From Bog-473 sp963807775 (GTDB lineage: Bacteria > Actinomycetota > Acidimicrobiia > Acidimicrobiales > RAAP-2): 64,000 nt of DNA. Positions within the stretch are counted from its first letter, which is position 1. Each line of letters starts with the position of its first letter. Shown here one piece after another: positions 54,474-63,402 of this stretch. The position numbers were made by a program, and so were the translations under genes. Location: assembly GCA_963807775.1 (NCBI GenBank), contig CAWECY010000017.1, positions 186,001-250,000 of the forward strand, written 5' to 3'. The notes under the pieces were generated by a model. That model was not told the DNA's origin, ran no database searches, and saw only the letters and a list, made by a program, of their open reading frames with translations.

Positions 54474-55741
54474 CCGACCTGATTGAGGCTCCGGGCCCGG
54501 TGCGCACGGCCACCGCCCCGGAGGTGTCCGCGTCACCGCCCGGCGGACCGCAACACACGACCGACGGACGGGCGCGGGCGCGGCCGTTGCTGCGCCCGGC
54601 GGGCTACTACCTGGTCTCGCGGCCGCCGTGTTCGCGGCGGCCTTCGTCTTCGCCGCCCTCAACCCCGGGCTACGACCGGTGCGGACGATGGGCTCCATCT
54701 TCGACGGTCGCTGGTACCTGCTGATCGCGCAACACGGCTACCCGCACCGCCTCTTCAACGAGGGCGACGGCAGTCGGTGGGCGTTCTTCCCGGCCTTCCC
54801 GGCGGCCGTGCGCGGCCTGGCCGACGTGACACGCCTGAGCCTGCCGGACGCCGCAGTCGTCGCCGCCTTCGTCTTCGGGCTCACGGCGTCGCTGGCCATG
54901 TGGCTGGCCGTGCGCGAGCTGTTCGGCACCAAGCTGGCCGACGGCGCCGTCCTCGCTGTTCGTCTTCTGCCCGACGGCCTACGTCCTGTCCCTGGGCTAC
55001 ACCGAGGGGCTCTTCCTGACCGCAGCGGCCGGCTGCCTGTTCGCCCTGTCCCGCCGCTGGTGGATGACCGCCGCCCTGTGCGCCTGCGTGGCCGGTCTGA
55101 GCCGCAACACCGGCATCGTCGTGATCCTCGCCGTGGTCGTGACCGCGCTGCCGGCGGCGTGGCGCGAGCGGGCACCCCGGCCTGCCCTGGCGGCGGCCAT
55201 CGCCCCGCTGGGCCTCGCCTCGTTCATGGCCTTCAGCTGGGCCATGGTGGGCACGCCGGTCGCCTTCCTCAGCTCGGAGAAGTTCTGGCACGGCCAGCAC
55301 TTCGTGTGGTTCCGCACGCCCGTCGAGGCGCTGCTGGCCGCCGTCGCACACCTCTGGGCTGCCCCACCTTCGTGCCCGACGCCATGGCGGGCGGCACGCT
55401 GGTGGTCGGGTTCCTCGGCCTCTGGTGGCTGGACAGGATGACGAAGGACGTCGACCTCCTGGCCGGCGCACCGTCGAATGGCGCCGGCGGTGCGCGCCAT
55501 CCCGCTCAGCTGGTGGATCTACACGGTGGGCGCCCTCCTGGTGGCCTACAGCGCCTACTTCACCGACAGCATCCCGCGCTACACCATGGTCGCGTTCCCC
55601 CTGTTCGTGGCGTTCGCCTGGAAGATCCCGTCGCGCCTGGACTGGGCGGTGGCCGGCGTGATGGCGTGCCTGCAGTGCGCCCTGCTCATGGCGGTGCTGA
55701 TGGTGGCGGTGCACCCGGTGGCCGTGCCGATCGTGCCCTGA
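54470..55741 (+). CDS. GT-C glycosyltransferase (PIG-V/mannosyltransferase-like), frameshifted
   Basis: GTG 54470 overlaps the stop of the GT2-GtrA gene. After a hydrophilic leader, the frame shifts near 54620 and reads AAFVFAALNPGLRPVRTMGS, the loop FDGRWYLLIAQHGYPHRLFN, FFPAFPAAVRGLADVTRLSL. Shifts near 54955, 55365 and 55480 lead through TAYVLSLGYTEGLFLTAAAG, GLSRNTGIVVILAVVVTALP and finally IPLSWWIYTVGALLVAYSAY. The first-loop Asp/Trp-Tyr pattern and the R-x-T/Y-x-G residues are typical of GT-C enzymes using polyprenyl-phosphate mannose (PIG-V, DUF2029-like). About 423 residues, roughly ten helices. Confidence 0.78.
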
Positions 55742-56065
55742 GGACACACCCGGCACGACGTGAGCCGGTCAGTCCGGCATCGGGGCTTCGCCGACGTCCC
55801 TCTCCGGCCGCCCGTCCCGGCCGCTCGAGCACGACTCCGTCACACTCGTCCTCCGACGGCACGTCTTCCGTCACGGGTCGTCACCGACAACAGTCCTGCT
55901 GGCGACGGCCCTGACCTGCCATTCATGACCTAACTAAGGCGCTGGCGGGGTGGATGAGCTGGTCCTTCGCGCCTCGCAGACCCGACCACACCTTGGGGCC
56001 CGGCTCGGGGAAAATGGTCCATTCGGCCCAGTAGGTCGACGACAAGGGCGGCGTTTCACTCACCG
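55742..56065. other. Intergenic region without gene
   Basis: About 320 bases after the GT-C gene. No ORF, RNA gene or strong hairpin could be supported. A slightly AT-richer section near 55925-55940 may be part of a promoter for the short gene that follows. Confidence 0.4.
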
Positions 56066-56578
56066 ATGGAACCGAACAGCACCTCCAAGAGCCCCGGTCA
56101 CGGCGAGGTCATCGACTGCGCCACCCTCTTCCTCTGCCGCCAGGGCGCCAGTGGGTCGTCGTGATCGAGTCGCCCCGCATCCGGGGCGCGCTGCGACTCC
56201 GTCATTACGGGCGGGGACTCCTACGACGCCCGCTTCGAACTCCTCTCGCGGGCACGGCGGGCCTGTCCGGACGCCTCCATCATGAGCGCCGACGGCGCGC
56301 TCGAGGGCGCCGACTACGAGTGGCGCCTGGAGGTCCGTGGCGTCGGGACGCAAGCCGGCGACCTCGGTATGGCACTCCAGCGCGAGCTCTCGGCCCAGCC
56401 GCGTAGCCACGCACGCCGCTTGTCGGGACGCACGCCGCAACGCCACTGCCGGGCCACCCGCTGCCCCTCCTTCTCGGGTCGCCCGCGCTCTTTTCGATGG
56501 CGACCGCTCAGCCGACCGCGACGGGAGGCGCAGCCCCTGACGCTGGTGCGGTACATCTCGCGGCGCACGCCCGAGTAG
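56066..56578 (+). CDS. Hypothetical protein, frameshifted
   Basis: ATG 56066 starts MEPNSTSKSPGHGEVIDCAT, LFLCRQG. The following frames carry QWVVVIESPRIRGA, GGDSYDARFELLSRARRACP and MSADGALEGADYEWRLEVRG. Read together with shifts near 56150 and 56205 they make a short alpha/beta protein of unknown family. The last 20 codons overlap the 3' end of the convergent TauD gene, so the true stop may be earlier. No function is proposed. Confidence 0.4.
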
Positions 56579-57383
56579 TCGTTCAGCGCGTTGTGCATGG
56601 TGCAGCGGTTGTCCCAGATGGCGAGCGTGTGCACCGCCCAGCGCAGCCGGCAGGTGAAGTTCTCGTTGATGCTGTGCCGGTACAGATGGGCCAGCAGGGC
56701 CTGTGACTCCTCCTTGGTCCAGCCCTTCGAAGCGGGTGGTGTAGACCGGGTTGACGAAGAGCGACACGCCGGCCGGTGACCGGGTGGACGGTCACGACCG
56801 GGTGGACGTGCTCGGCGTAGGCGTCGGGCGAAGGCGCGATGGCCATGGAGGTGAGGTCCTTCACCTGGTCGAGCAGCCCGCCGGTGCCGTAGGCCATGCC
56901 GGCCGAGTGGACGGCGCGGAGGCCGTCCAGGGTCGCCTGGAGGCCGCTCGACAGGGTCTCGTAGGCCAGGTACTGGTTGGACCACACCGTGTCGCCCGCC
57001 GTGGTCGGGCACCTCCCAGGCGTGGAGCAGCGTGTAGGCCGGCGGCGCGGGCAGGTAGCTCAGGTCGCTGTGCCAGGCGTTGGCGAAGTTGAGGGCGTCG
57101 GTCGGCTCCTTGATGACCCGGATGACGTAGGGCCGGTCCTCGAGCGGGTCGACGAACGGGGTGACGTCGCGCCCGCCCAGCAGGTCGGTGACCCGCTCGA
57201 GGTCGTCGAGGTCGAGGTCCTGCTCGGGCAGGAACACGACCAGGTGGTCGGCCAGCGCCTGGCGCAGGCCGTCGAGCTCGGCCGGCTCGGACACCTCGGT
57301 GAGGTCGATGCCGGTGACCTGGCGCCGAGCGCACCGGCGACCGGCTCGACGGTCAGCGGCGCGGCCCGGCGTCGCCTCGTCAC
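56508..57383 (-). CDS. TauD/TfdA-family Fe(II)/2-oxoglutarate dioxygenase, frameshifted
   Basis: GTG 57383 overlaps the stop of the amidohydrolase gene. Across several frames it reads LTVEPVAGALGA, EVSEPAELDGLRQALADHLV, FLPEQDLDLDDLERVTDLLG, then the iron motif ALNFANAWHSDLSYLPAPPA (H-x-D), AGDTVWSNQYLAYETLSSGL and VHTLAIWDNRCTMHNALNDY (distal His). The 2-oxoglutarate-binding Arg is in SGVRREMYRTSVRG. Shifts fall near 57320, 57008, 56785, 56735 and 56535. The size of about 292 residues is normal. It would oxidise a sulfonate, aryloxy or similar substrate. Confidence 0.82.
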
Positions 57384-58511
57384 ACCAGGCCGAGGAGCTC
57401 GGCGCCGTTGCGCCAGAAGAACCGCTCGCGGGTCGACTCGTCGAAGCCCGCCACGGCGTCGCCGAAGGCCTCGAAGGGACGCTTGCCGCCTTCGGGATGC
57501 GGGTAGTCGGTCGAGAACATGAAGAGCTCGGGTCCGCACTGCTCGAGCAGCCAGGCGGTGTCCTCGAAGGGGAACGGGGTGAAGCGCACCTGGCGCCGCA
57601 GGTACTCCGACGGCTGGAGCGTCAGCTCCTGGAGGGCGGGCTCGAACTTGGAGAACGAGCGCAGCGCGTGGTCGACGTTGCGCAGGAGCCCGGGCACCCA
57701 ACTCGCACCGAGCTCGATGGCGGCCCCGCGCAGCTCGGGGTGACGCTCGAAGACGCCGTCGAGCGCCATGCAGGCGAGGAAGCGCTCCGGCGAGTGGTGC
57801 AGCACGGGGAAGTCCTTCGAGCGCAGGTTCTCGCCGCCGCCCAGCCAGTCCTTGGGCCGCGGCCGCCCGTTGTTGTGGAACGACCGGGGCAGCAGCTTGC
57901 CGCCGCCGACGTGGAGCACGAAGGGCACGCCCGCCTCGGCCAGGCACGCCCACACCGGCTCGAGGTCGACGTGGGTCGGCGAGAAGTCGCCGGGGGCGTC
58001 CGAGGGCACCCAGACGGCGGCCACGCCGGTGTCGAGGGCGTCGGTCAGGCGTGGCCAGGGCGCGTTCGGGGTCGTTGAGCGGGAGATAGCCGACGGCCTT
58101 GAGCCTCGGGTCGGGCGCGCAGAAGGCGACCATGGCCCGGTTGAGGGCGGCCGTGCCGCCGTAGAGCACCTCGGGATCCCGGCTGCGCGAGAAGTGCCCG
58201 AGGGCGAAGGTCGGGAAGACGAGCTGGGCGTCGATGCCCAGCGCATCGAGCACACGCGAGCGCACCTCGGTGTCGAGGGCGCCCGGGGCCATCCACCCCT
58301 TGGGCCCCTTCAGCACCTCGGGCCCGATCTCCTGGCGGCGGTGGGACTCCCACAGGTCGGGCAGGCTGGCCATGAGCTTGGCCGCCCCCGCCCCCGCTCC
58401 TTCGAGCCCGAGGGTGCCCAGGCGGTCGCGCACGGAGTCGTCGGCGAAGGAGCCCAGCCACTCGGGTGTCTCCATAAGGTGGCTGTCTGCGTCGAAGATC
58501 GCGGTGTCCAT
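57380..58511 (-). CDS. Amidohydrolase-2 family metal-dependent hydrolase/decarboxylase, one frameshift
   Basis: ATG 58511 opens MDTAIFDADSHLMETPEWLG, where D-A-D-S-H stands in for the metal-binding strand of ACMSD/gamma-resorcylate decarboxylase-like enzymes. It continues ALDTEVRSRVLDALGIDAQL and VFPTFALGHFSRSRDPEVLY. After a shift near 58050 come LEPVWACLAEAGVPFVLHVG (His ligand), RFTPFPFEDTAWLLEQCGPE and LFMFSTDYPHPEGGKRPFEA (catalytic Asp, ...DYPHPEGG). Total is about 377 residues, a normal length. Coupled to TauD by GTGA. It would act on an aromatic carboxylate or lactone. Confidence 0.87.
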
Positions 58512-58690
58512 TGGCCCCCCATAGGCTCGAGAAACGGTTGCCCAACCAGCGTAGACCTCGCCGTCAACGGCCACCACAGTGAACATTTACCCGGCTCATA
58601 ACTTTCTCTGACCTGGCGTACAGGCCCGCGTTGTCCAATGACCCACGTGAAAGAGCCCTCGGCCCCCTGGGCTCAGACGGAGGATCACGA

Positions 58691-60430
58691 ATGACCGAGG
58701 AACAGAACGACGAGACGACCGGCCAGCCGATGGACGGCTCGGCGCCGGACACGGTGCAGACGCCGTCGTGCCCGAGGACCCGGCCCAGGCCATGGATCTG
58801 CCGGCCGCAATTCCCCCGCCGCCGCCGGTGGGGACGCCCCTCTCCCAGGCCAGCCCGCTCCCTCCCCAGGCGAGCACGCCGCCCATGGGCCTGCCCCAGG
58901 AGCCCCCGGCGCAGGTGCCCCCGACCGGGAGCTACGCCATGGGCGCGCTGGCCGGGAACCCGGCCCAAAGTGAATGGCCGGGCTCCCCGTACGCAGCCGC
59001 CCCCGGTTTCGGCGCCACGTCCGGTGACACGGGCGCGTGGCCGGCGCCTCCGGCCACGCCGGGGCCCAAGACGCCCAGTGGCGTCGCACAAGGTCCGCAA
59101 CGGGCTGATGGTCGGCGGCGCCGCGTCTGGTCATCCTGGCCGCCGGCATCGGCATCGGCCACGGGGCTTGGAACAACGGGACGACCAACCTCTCGGCTTC
59201 GAACGTCGTCGGGTAACGGGCACCTGCCGTCCCGCTCCGGCTCCGGCTCGTCCGGCAACGGCTCCGGCGGATTCCCCTTCGGTGGCCGTGGCTTCTCGGG
59301 CAACTCGGGGAACTCGGGCAACTCGGGCAACACGGGGACCTCGGGCAACTCGGGATCGTCCAATCTCCTCGGGTCCGAGCGACGTCAGCGCCATCGCGTC
59401 GAAGGTGGACCCCGGCCTGGTCGACATCAACACGACACTCGGCTACCAGGACGACGAGGCCGCCGGTACCGGCATCGTGCTGACGTCGAACGGCGTGATC
59501 CTGACCAACAACCACGTCATCGACGGCGCCACCAGCATCAGCGTGACCGACGTCGGCAACGGCAAGACCTACACGGCCAGCGTCGTCGGCTACGACCGCA
59601 CGAAGGACATCGCCGTGCTCCAGCTCCACGACGCCTCGGGCCTCACGACGGCCTCGCTCGGCAACTCCGTCCAACGTGTCGGTGGGCGAGCAGGTGGTCG
59701 GCATCGGCAACGCCGGCGGGACGGGCGGCACGCCGAGCGCGGCCGGCGGTACCGTGACCGCTCTCAACCAGTCGATCACCGCCAGCGACGAGGCTGACGG
59801 CACCTCCGAGCAGCTGAGCGGCCTCATTGAGACGAACGCCGACATCCAGCCGGGCGACTCGGGCGGGGCGCTGGTGAACACGTCCGGGCAGGTGCTCGGC
59901 ATCGACACGGCGGCCTCGGCCGGCTTCTCATTCCAGTCCAACGGCCAGTCGTCGGGCAGCCAGGGCTTCGCCATCCCGATCGGGACCGCCATCAACATCG
60001 CCCGCGAGATCGAGGCAGGGCGACGCATCCACGACCGTCCACATCGGTGAGACCGCCTTCCTCGGCGTCGAGATAAGCACGCAGGGCAGTTCTGCGGGCA
60101 ACGGTGGCGGTGGAGCCGGCGGCTTCGGGGGCTTCTTCGGAGGCAACTCCGGCAGCACCGGCAGCACCGGGCAGCACCGGCAACACGGGCTCGTCCTCCT
60201 CCGGCGCCGACGTCGCTGGGGTCGTGACCAACGGCCCGGCCCAGGAGGCCGGCCTGGCCGAAGGTGACGTGATCACCTCACTGGGAGGCAAGACGATCAC
60301 TTCGGCCGACGACCTCACCAACGCCATGGGCATCTACCACCCGGGCGACAAGGTGCAGGTCGCCTGGACGGACAGCTCGGGCCAGACCCACACGGCGACC
60401 GTCCAGCTCAGCTCGGGCCCGCCGCAATAG
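58691..60430 (+). CDS. HtrA-like serine protease (trypsin-PDZ) with low-complexity linkers, frameshifted
   Basis: From ATG 58691 (MTEEQNDETTGQPMDGSAPD) a long proline-rich cytoplasmic segment precedes one membrane helix (LVILAAGIGIGHGAW near 59140). A glycine/serine/asparagine linker (NSGNSGNSGNTG) leads to the protease domain. The triad is His in VILTNNHVIDGA, Asp in RTKDIAVLQL and Ser in QPGDSGGALVNTSGQVLGID. A PDZ domain follows (VVTNGPAQEAGLAEGDVITS, LGGKTITSADDLTNAMGIYH). Shifts occur near 58775, 59090, 59130, 59215, 59370, 59670, 60020 and 60170. It is a membrane-anchored envelope quality-control protease. Confidence 0.85.
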
Positions 60431-60436
60431 TCACGT

Positions 60437-60475
60437 CGAGGGCGGACGCACGTGGGGTTCACGTGTGTCCGCTCG
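60437..60475. terminator. Hairpin between convergent HtrA and DUF2510 genes
   Basis: CGAGGGCGGACGCACGT and ACGTGTGTCCGCTCG can pair around GGGTTC, with a small bulge. It lies between the two stops at 60430 and 60490, as expected for a shared bidirectional terminator. Confidence 0.6.
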
Positions 60476-60489
60476 AGGCGACGGACTTG

Positions 60490-61236
60490 CTACCGCTGTT
60501 GCAAGAGGCGGCCCACTGAGATCACGAGGGCCAGCGCGGCCGCACTGAGCACACAGATGAGCCCCCAGCCGATGCTGACGTCGGCATTCGCAGAAGCCGG
60601 CAGGTTCGAGATCTTCTGCACCATCCGGAACGTGTCGTAACTGGCGAACACGAAGATGGCCAGGGAGAACACAAAGGTCAGCCCGACGACCACCGCCTCT
60701 TCCGAGGACATGGAGAGGCCGCCGAAGATGACCAGCACGATGCCGCCGATGAAGGTGATCCATCCGCTCACGCCGATCAGGGCGTTGATGCCCGGGTCGG
60801 TCCCGTTGAGCGACAGATGGAAGTCGACCACCCCGACGGAGCCCGTCACGTGGACCCAGGTCCCCACGGAACCGAACATGAGGCCAATCCCGCTGACCAC
60901 CAGCAGCAGGACGCCGACACTGAAGGTCGCCGGAGCGGTCCTCCTCGGCTGGCTACGCACCGTCTCGGCGTACGGGTTGGCGCTCAAGCGAGGCTCGGAC
61001 GCCACCGCAGTGGTCTTGGGCAAGACCCCCGCTCCCACGCCCTCGCCCTCGACCCACCCCTTCCCGACGGCCCAATGCCGTACGCCGCTCCAGCTGACCC
61101 CATTCCAGAAGGATTGTTCGTTCGGGTTCGAGCCGAGCGTGTACCAACCGGGCTCCCTCTGGCGGGATCCGACCCCCTGACTGCCAGAACCCGCAGCACC
61201 ATCGGGAGCTGCTTCCTGGTCAATGTCGTCAGCCAC
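60490..61236 (-). CDS. DUF2510 membrane protein
   Basis: The 248-residue protein has an N-terminal disordered start (MADDIDQEAAPDGAAGSGSQ), a DUF2510 domain (REPGWYTLGSNPNEQSFWNG, VSWSGVRHW, the W-Y...R-W-W-type motif), a linker, then four membrane helices (FSVGVLLLVVSGIGLMFGSV, GWITFIGGIVLVIFGGLSMS, VVVGLTFVFSLAIFVFASYD, WGLICVLSAAALALVISVGR). DUF2510 is common in actinobacterial envelope proteins and its ligand is unknown. Convergent with HtrA. Intact. Confidence 0.88.
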   Translation of the reverse strand: MADDIDQEAAPDGAAGSGSQGVGSRQREPGWYTLGSNPNEQSFWNGVSWSGVRHWAVGKGWVEGEGVGAGVLPKTTAVASEPRLSANPYAETVRSQPRRTAPATFSVGVLLLVVSGIGLMFGSVGTWVHVTGSVGVVDFHLSLNGTDPGINALIGVSGWITFIGGIVLVIFGGLSMSSEEAVVVGLTFVFSLAIFVFASYDTFRMVQKISNLPASANADVSIGWGLICVLSAAALALVISVGRLLQQR

Positions 61237-61362
61237 GGAGCACCTCGCTTCGTCCTCGGCTCATGGCGGGCCTCGACCACCCCGCCAGGGGTGAATTGAA
61301 CCCAAGTATGGCACCGCGGCGACGCCACTCCGCGGGACCGTCCTCTCTGTGAACTCACGGCA

Positions 61363-61707
61363 TCACGGCTTGCCGGCAGCGACCCAACTCTTCACTCGAG
61401 CGTCGCTGATACGCCGCGCCGTCGGCATCTTGGCCCAGGCTCGAAAGCGTGCCTTCTCCTCCTCGGGGAGTTCCGAGTACATGGTCCGCTCGACGCTGCC
61501 TGAGGGTGTCGGTCGCCTGGTGCGGGGTGCTCCACCTGTGACCCGACCCTTGTCGATGAAGGGCTGCAGAGCGGCGCGCAACCTGGTGGCATTGGCCTGG
61601 CTGACGTCGATCTCGTAGGACCTTCCGTCGAGGGAGAACCGGATTGTCTCGTCGGCGTCGCCGCCGTCAATGTCGTCCGTCAGCTTCACGATCACCGTCT
61701 TGGCCAT
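61363..61707 (-). CDS. lsr2: Lsr2 nucleoid-associated protein
   Basis: ATG 61707 starts MAKTVIVKLTDDIDGGDADE, TIRFSLDGRSYEIDVSQANA, TRLRAALQPFIDKGRVTGGA, the canonical Lsr2 dimerisation domain. The C-terminal part (PEEEKARFRAWAKMPTARRI, SDARVKSWVAAGKP) is the DNA-binding domain, but the usual R-G-R AT-hook-like triplet is replaced by ARRIS. Lsr2 bridges AT-rich DNA and silences horizontally acquired genes, which makes its presence in a window with an island relevant. Length 114 residues is typical. The promoter region upstream is about 290 bases. Intact. Confidence 0.92.
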   Translation of the reverse strand: MAKTVIVKLTDDIDGGDADETIRFSLDGRSYEIDVSQANATRLRAALQPFIDKGRVTGGAPRTRRPTPSGSVERTMYSELPEEEKARFRAWAKMPTARRISDARVKSWVAAGKP

Positions 61708-61993
61708 GGATCCATCGTTGCAGAGGACGACCGCCACCCACAACGTTCCGCACCCGCCCAGACCTCTGCGGACGTCGCTGTTGCGGGGCTGGACCGAGTG
61801 GTCGTTCGGGGCTGCGGCTCCGATCGTGATGGCGCGCCCTTCCAGGTATTTGCAACTAGGCTCACACTTGCCCCGACGGGTCCGGTCCGACCCTTATTCC
61901 CCCTCCGTCGAACCCACGGCGCGTCGGGGCTCTTTCGACTTCGAGCGCCGATGCAGCCACCTTTTGGAAAGGCCAGGTGCTGCGAGCGCCACA

Positions 61994-62242
61994 ATGAGGT
62001 ACATGCCGCGCCGACGGAAGCAACCCAGCGACAGGCGGCCAAGGTTCGAAGGCGAACGCCCGCCCAACTGCGGATCACATTGGCGTGCCGACGGCGCCGC
62101 GAAGACCTCGTACCGGACTCAAGCCGACGCACTGTCGGCGGCAGATGAGCGACGCCAGGACTCCGGGGTCGACCTCAACGTGTACCAATGTGAGTTCTGC
62201 TCCTCATGGCACATGGGGAGCGCCGAGGGCCGGCGAGGTTGA
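61994..62242 (+). CDS. Small zinc-ribbon-like protein
   Basis: ATG 61994 (or ATG 62003) begins MRYMPRRRKQPSDRRPRFEG and continues PPNCGSHWRADGAAKTSYRT, ADERRQDSGVDLNVYQCEFC, SSWHMGSAEGRRG. The C-x2-C...WH ending with an upstream Cys-x-x-His is a common actinobacterial and phage pattern (Y-x-C-x-x-C-x-x-W-H) that likely binds zinc. 82 residues; function unknown. It ends 2 bases before the next gene, suggesting an operon with the DinB-like protein. Confidence 0.72.
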   Translation: MRYMPRRRKQPSDRRPRFEGERPPNCGSHWRADGAAKTSYRTQADALSAADERRQDSGVDLNVYQCEFCSSWHMGSAEGRRG

Positions 62243-62244
62243 AG

Positions 62245-62796
62245 GTGGGCACGGACGACGCCGGTCCTCCGGTCAACTCAGCAATCGAACCCTGGGGCCG
62301 GCGAACCGGCTCGTGCAGCGAGTGCCGATTCAATTGGTCTGAAGACGACTACGAGGTGCTCGTCGGTCGCTGTGTACAACAGGTGGCGGCGTTCGGTCAG
62401 GTCCTGGCGAAGATCGATCCCGCCGAGGCGGTGCAACCCGGCCTCTGGTCAGCCAGCCGCTACATGTGGCACACCGTCGACGTCTTGCGCTTCGGCACGG
62501 AACGCCTTTGGACGATCAGTGCCGATCCGACGTTCGGCGTCCCGGCTTGGGACGAGAACGTCGTGGCCGAGGTGCGCGCCTATGACGAGCTCTCGCCCGT
62601 GGTGGGGCTCATCGCCCTGATCGACGCCGCCACGGCGTGGCGACAGGCCGCGCTGGAGGCCCCGCACGATGTCCCCACGGCCCACCCGGAGGCGGGCGAG
62701 ATCTGTGCCTTCGACATCGTCCAACGCAACGCGCACGAGGTCTGCCACCACCTGTGGGACGTCCGGCGCGGAGAGGGTCGCAGCACGCCCGATTGA
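62245..62796 (+). CDS. DinB-superfamily protein
   Basis: GTG 62245 starts VGTDDAGPPVNSAIEPWGRR, then CSECRFNWSEDDYEVLVG, AEAVQPGLWSASRYMWHTVD (His of the metal site), LRFGTERLWTISADPTFGVP and a C-terminal helix AFDIVQRNAHEVCHHLWDVR (H-x3-H). The two His regions match DinB/YfiT-like metal-binding helices; the N-terminal C-x2-C resembles a short zinc knuckle. Role probably thiol or small-molecule metabolism. 183 residues; intact. Followed by a short GC hairpin (62796-62808). Confidence 0.78.
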   Translation: MGTDDAGPPVNSAIEPWGRRTGSCSECRFNWSEDDYEVLVGRCVQQVAAFGQVLAKIDPAEAVQPGLWSASRYMWHTVDVLRFGTERLWTISADPTFGVPAWDENVVAEVRAYDELSPVVGLIALIDAATAWRQAALEAPHDVPTAHPEAGEICAFDIVQRNAHEVCHHLWDVRRGEGRSTPD

Positions 62797-63402
62797 CCCC
62801 TTCGGGGTGCTGACGGTGAATTGTTGTGGACCAGTTGTCCTATGGATGGGTGAAAACGGGCCAAGTCTGACGCTCGAGAACACGTTCACGGTTGTCTCTG
62901 AAACCCTCCCGGTCTCGGGAAGTCCGACCCTGTTCACGCTCAGGCGCATCAGTTCTGGCTGGTAAAAGACCCGCGAGTCGGCGAGGTTGTGGTCCGCCAG
63001 GCAGCCCTCCGTGTTAGCACTCGCGGTGCAAGTTCACACACGAAAACAGCACAGTTGACTGCTCAACTGGGCCGGAAGGCAGGCCGATATCAGAGAGATC
63101 CCAGGGGTGGTGTTCTTCGACCAGGGGTTTCAGGGTAAATTTCGGACCTTCTAAGGACTACGTTCGGCTAGGTCGGGCGAAGGCGGTCCGCTTGGAGTAG
63201 GGGACCTTGGCGAAGCGGCGAACCGGCATCGAATGGTTGGGGATGGGCCAACACGGGCTGGCGCGCGGCCAAATCGGCTTTCCATCTGGCCATTTGGAAT
63301 TGACCTTGTGCCCTAGCGCATTCCTCGCCGGGGACGGAGGCTGGTCCTTGATGGCGAACAGGCGGAAGACTCCACGCGTACCCGAGCAGGGACGGTGAGC
63401 CG
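62797..63402. other. Intergenic region upstream of the prepilin gene
   Basis: About 600 bases. It starts with a terminator-like hairpin (ACCCC-TTC-GGGGT, 62796-62808, inside outer AGCAC/GTGCT). No gene is supported beyond it. A short reverse frame at 63158-63457 lacks features. A promoter for the prepilin operon is expected here but not evident. Confidence 0.45.
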
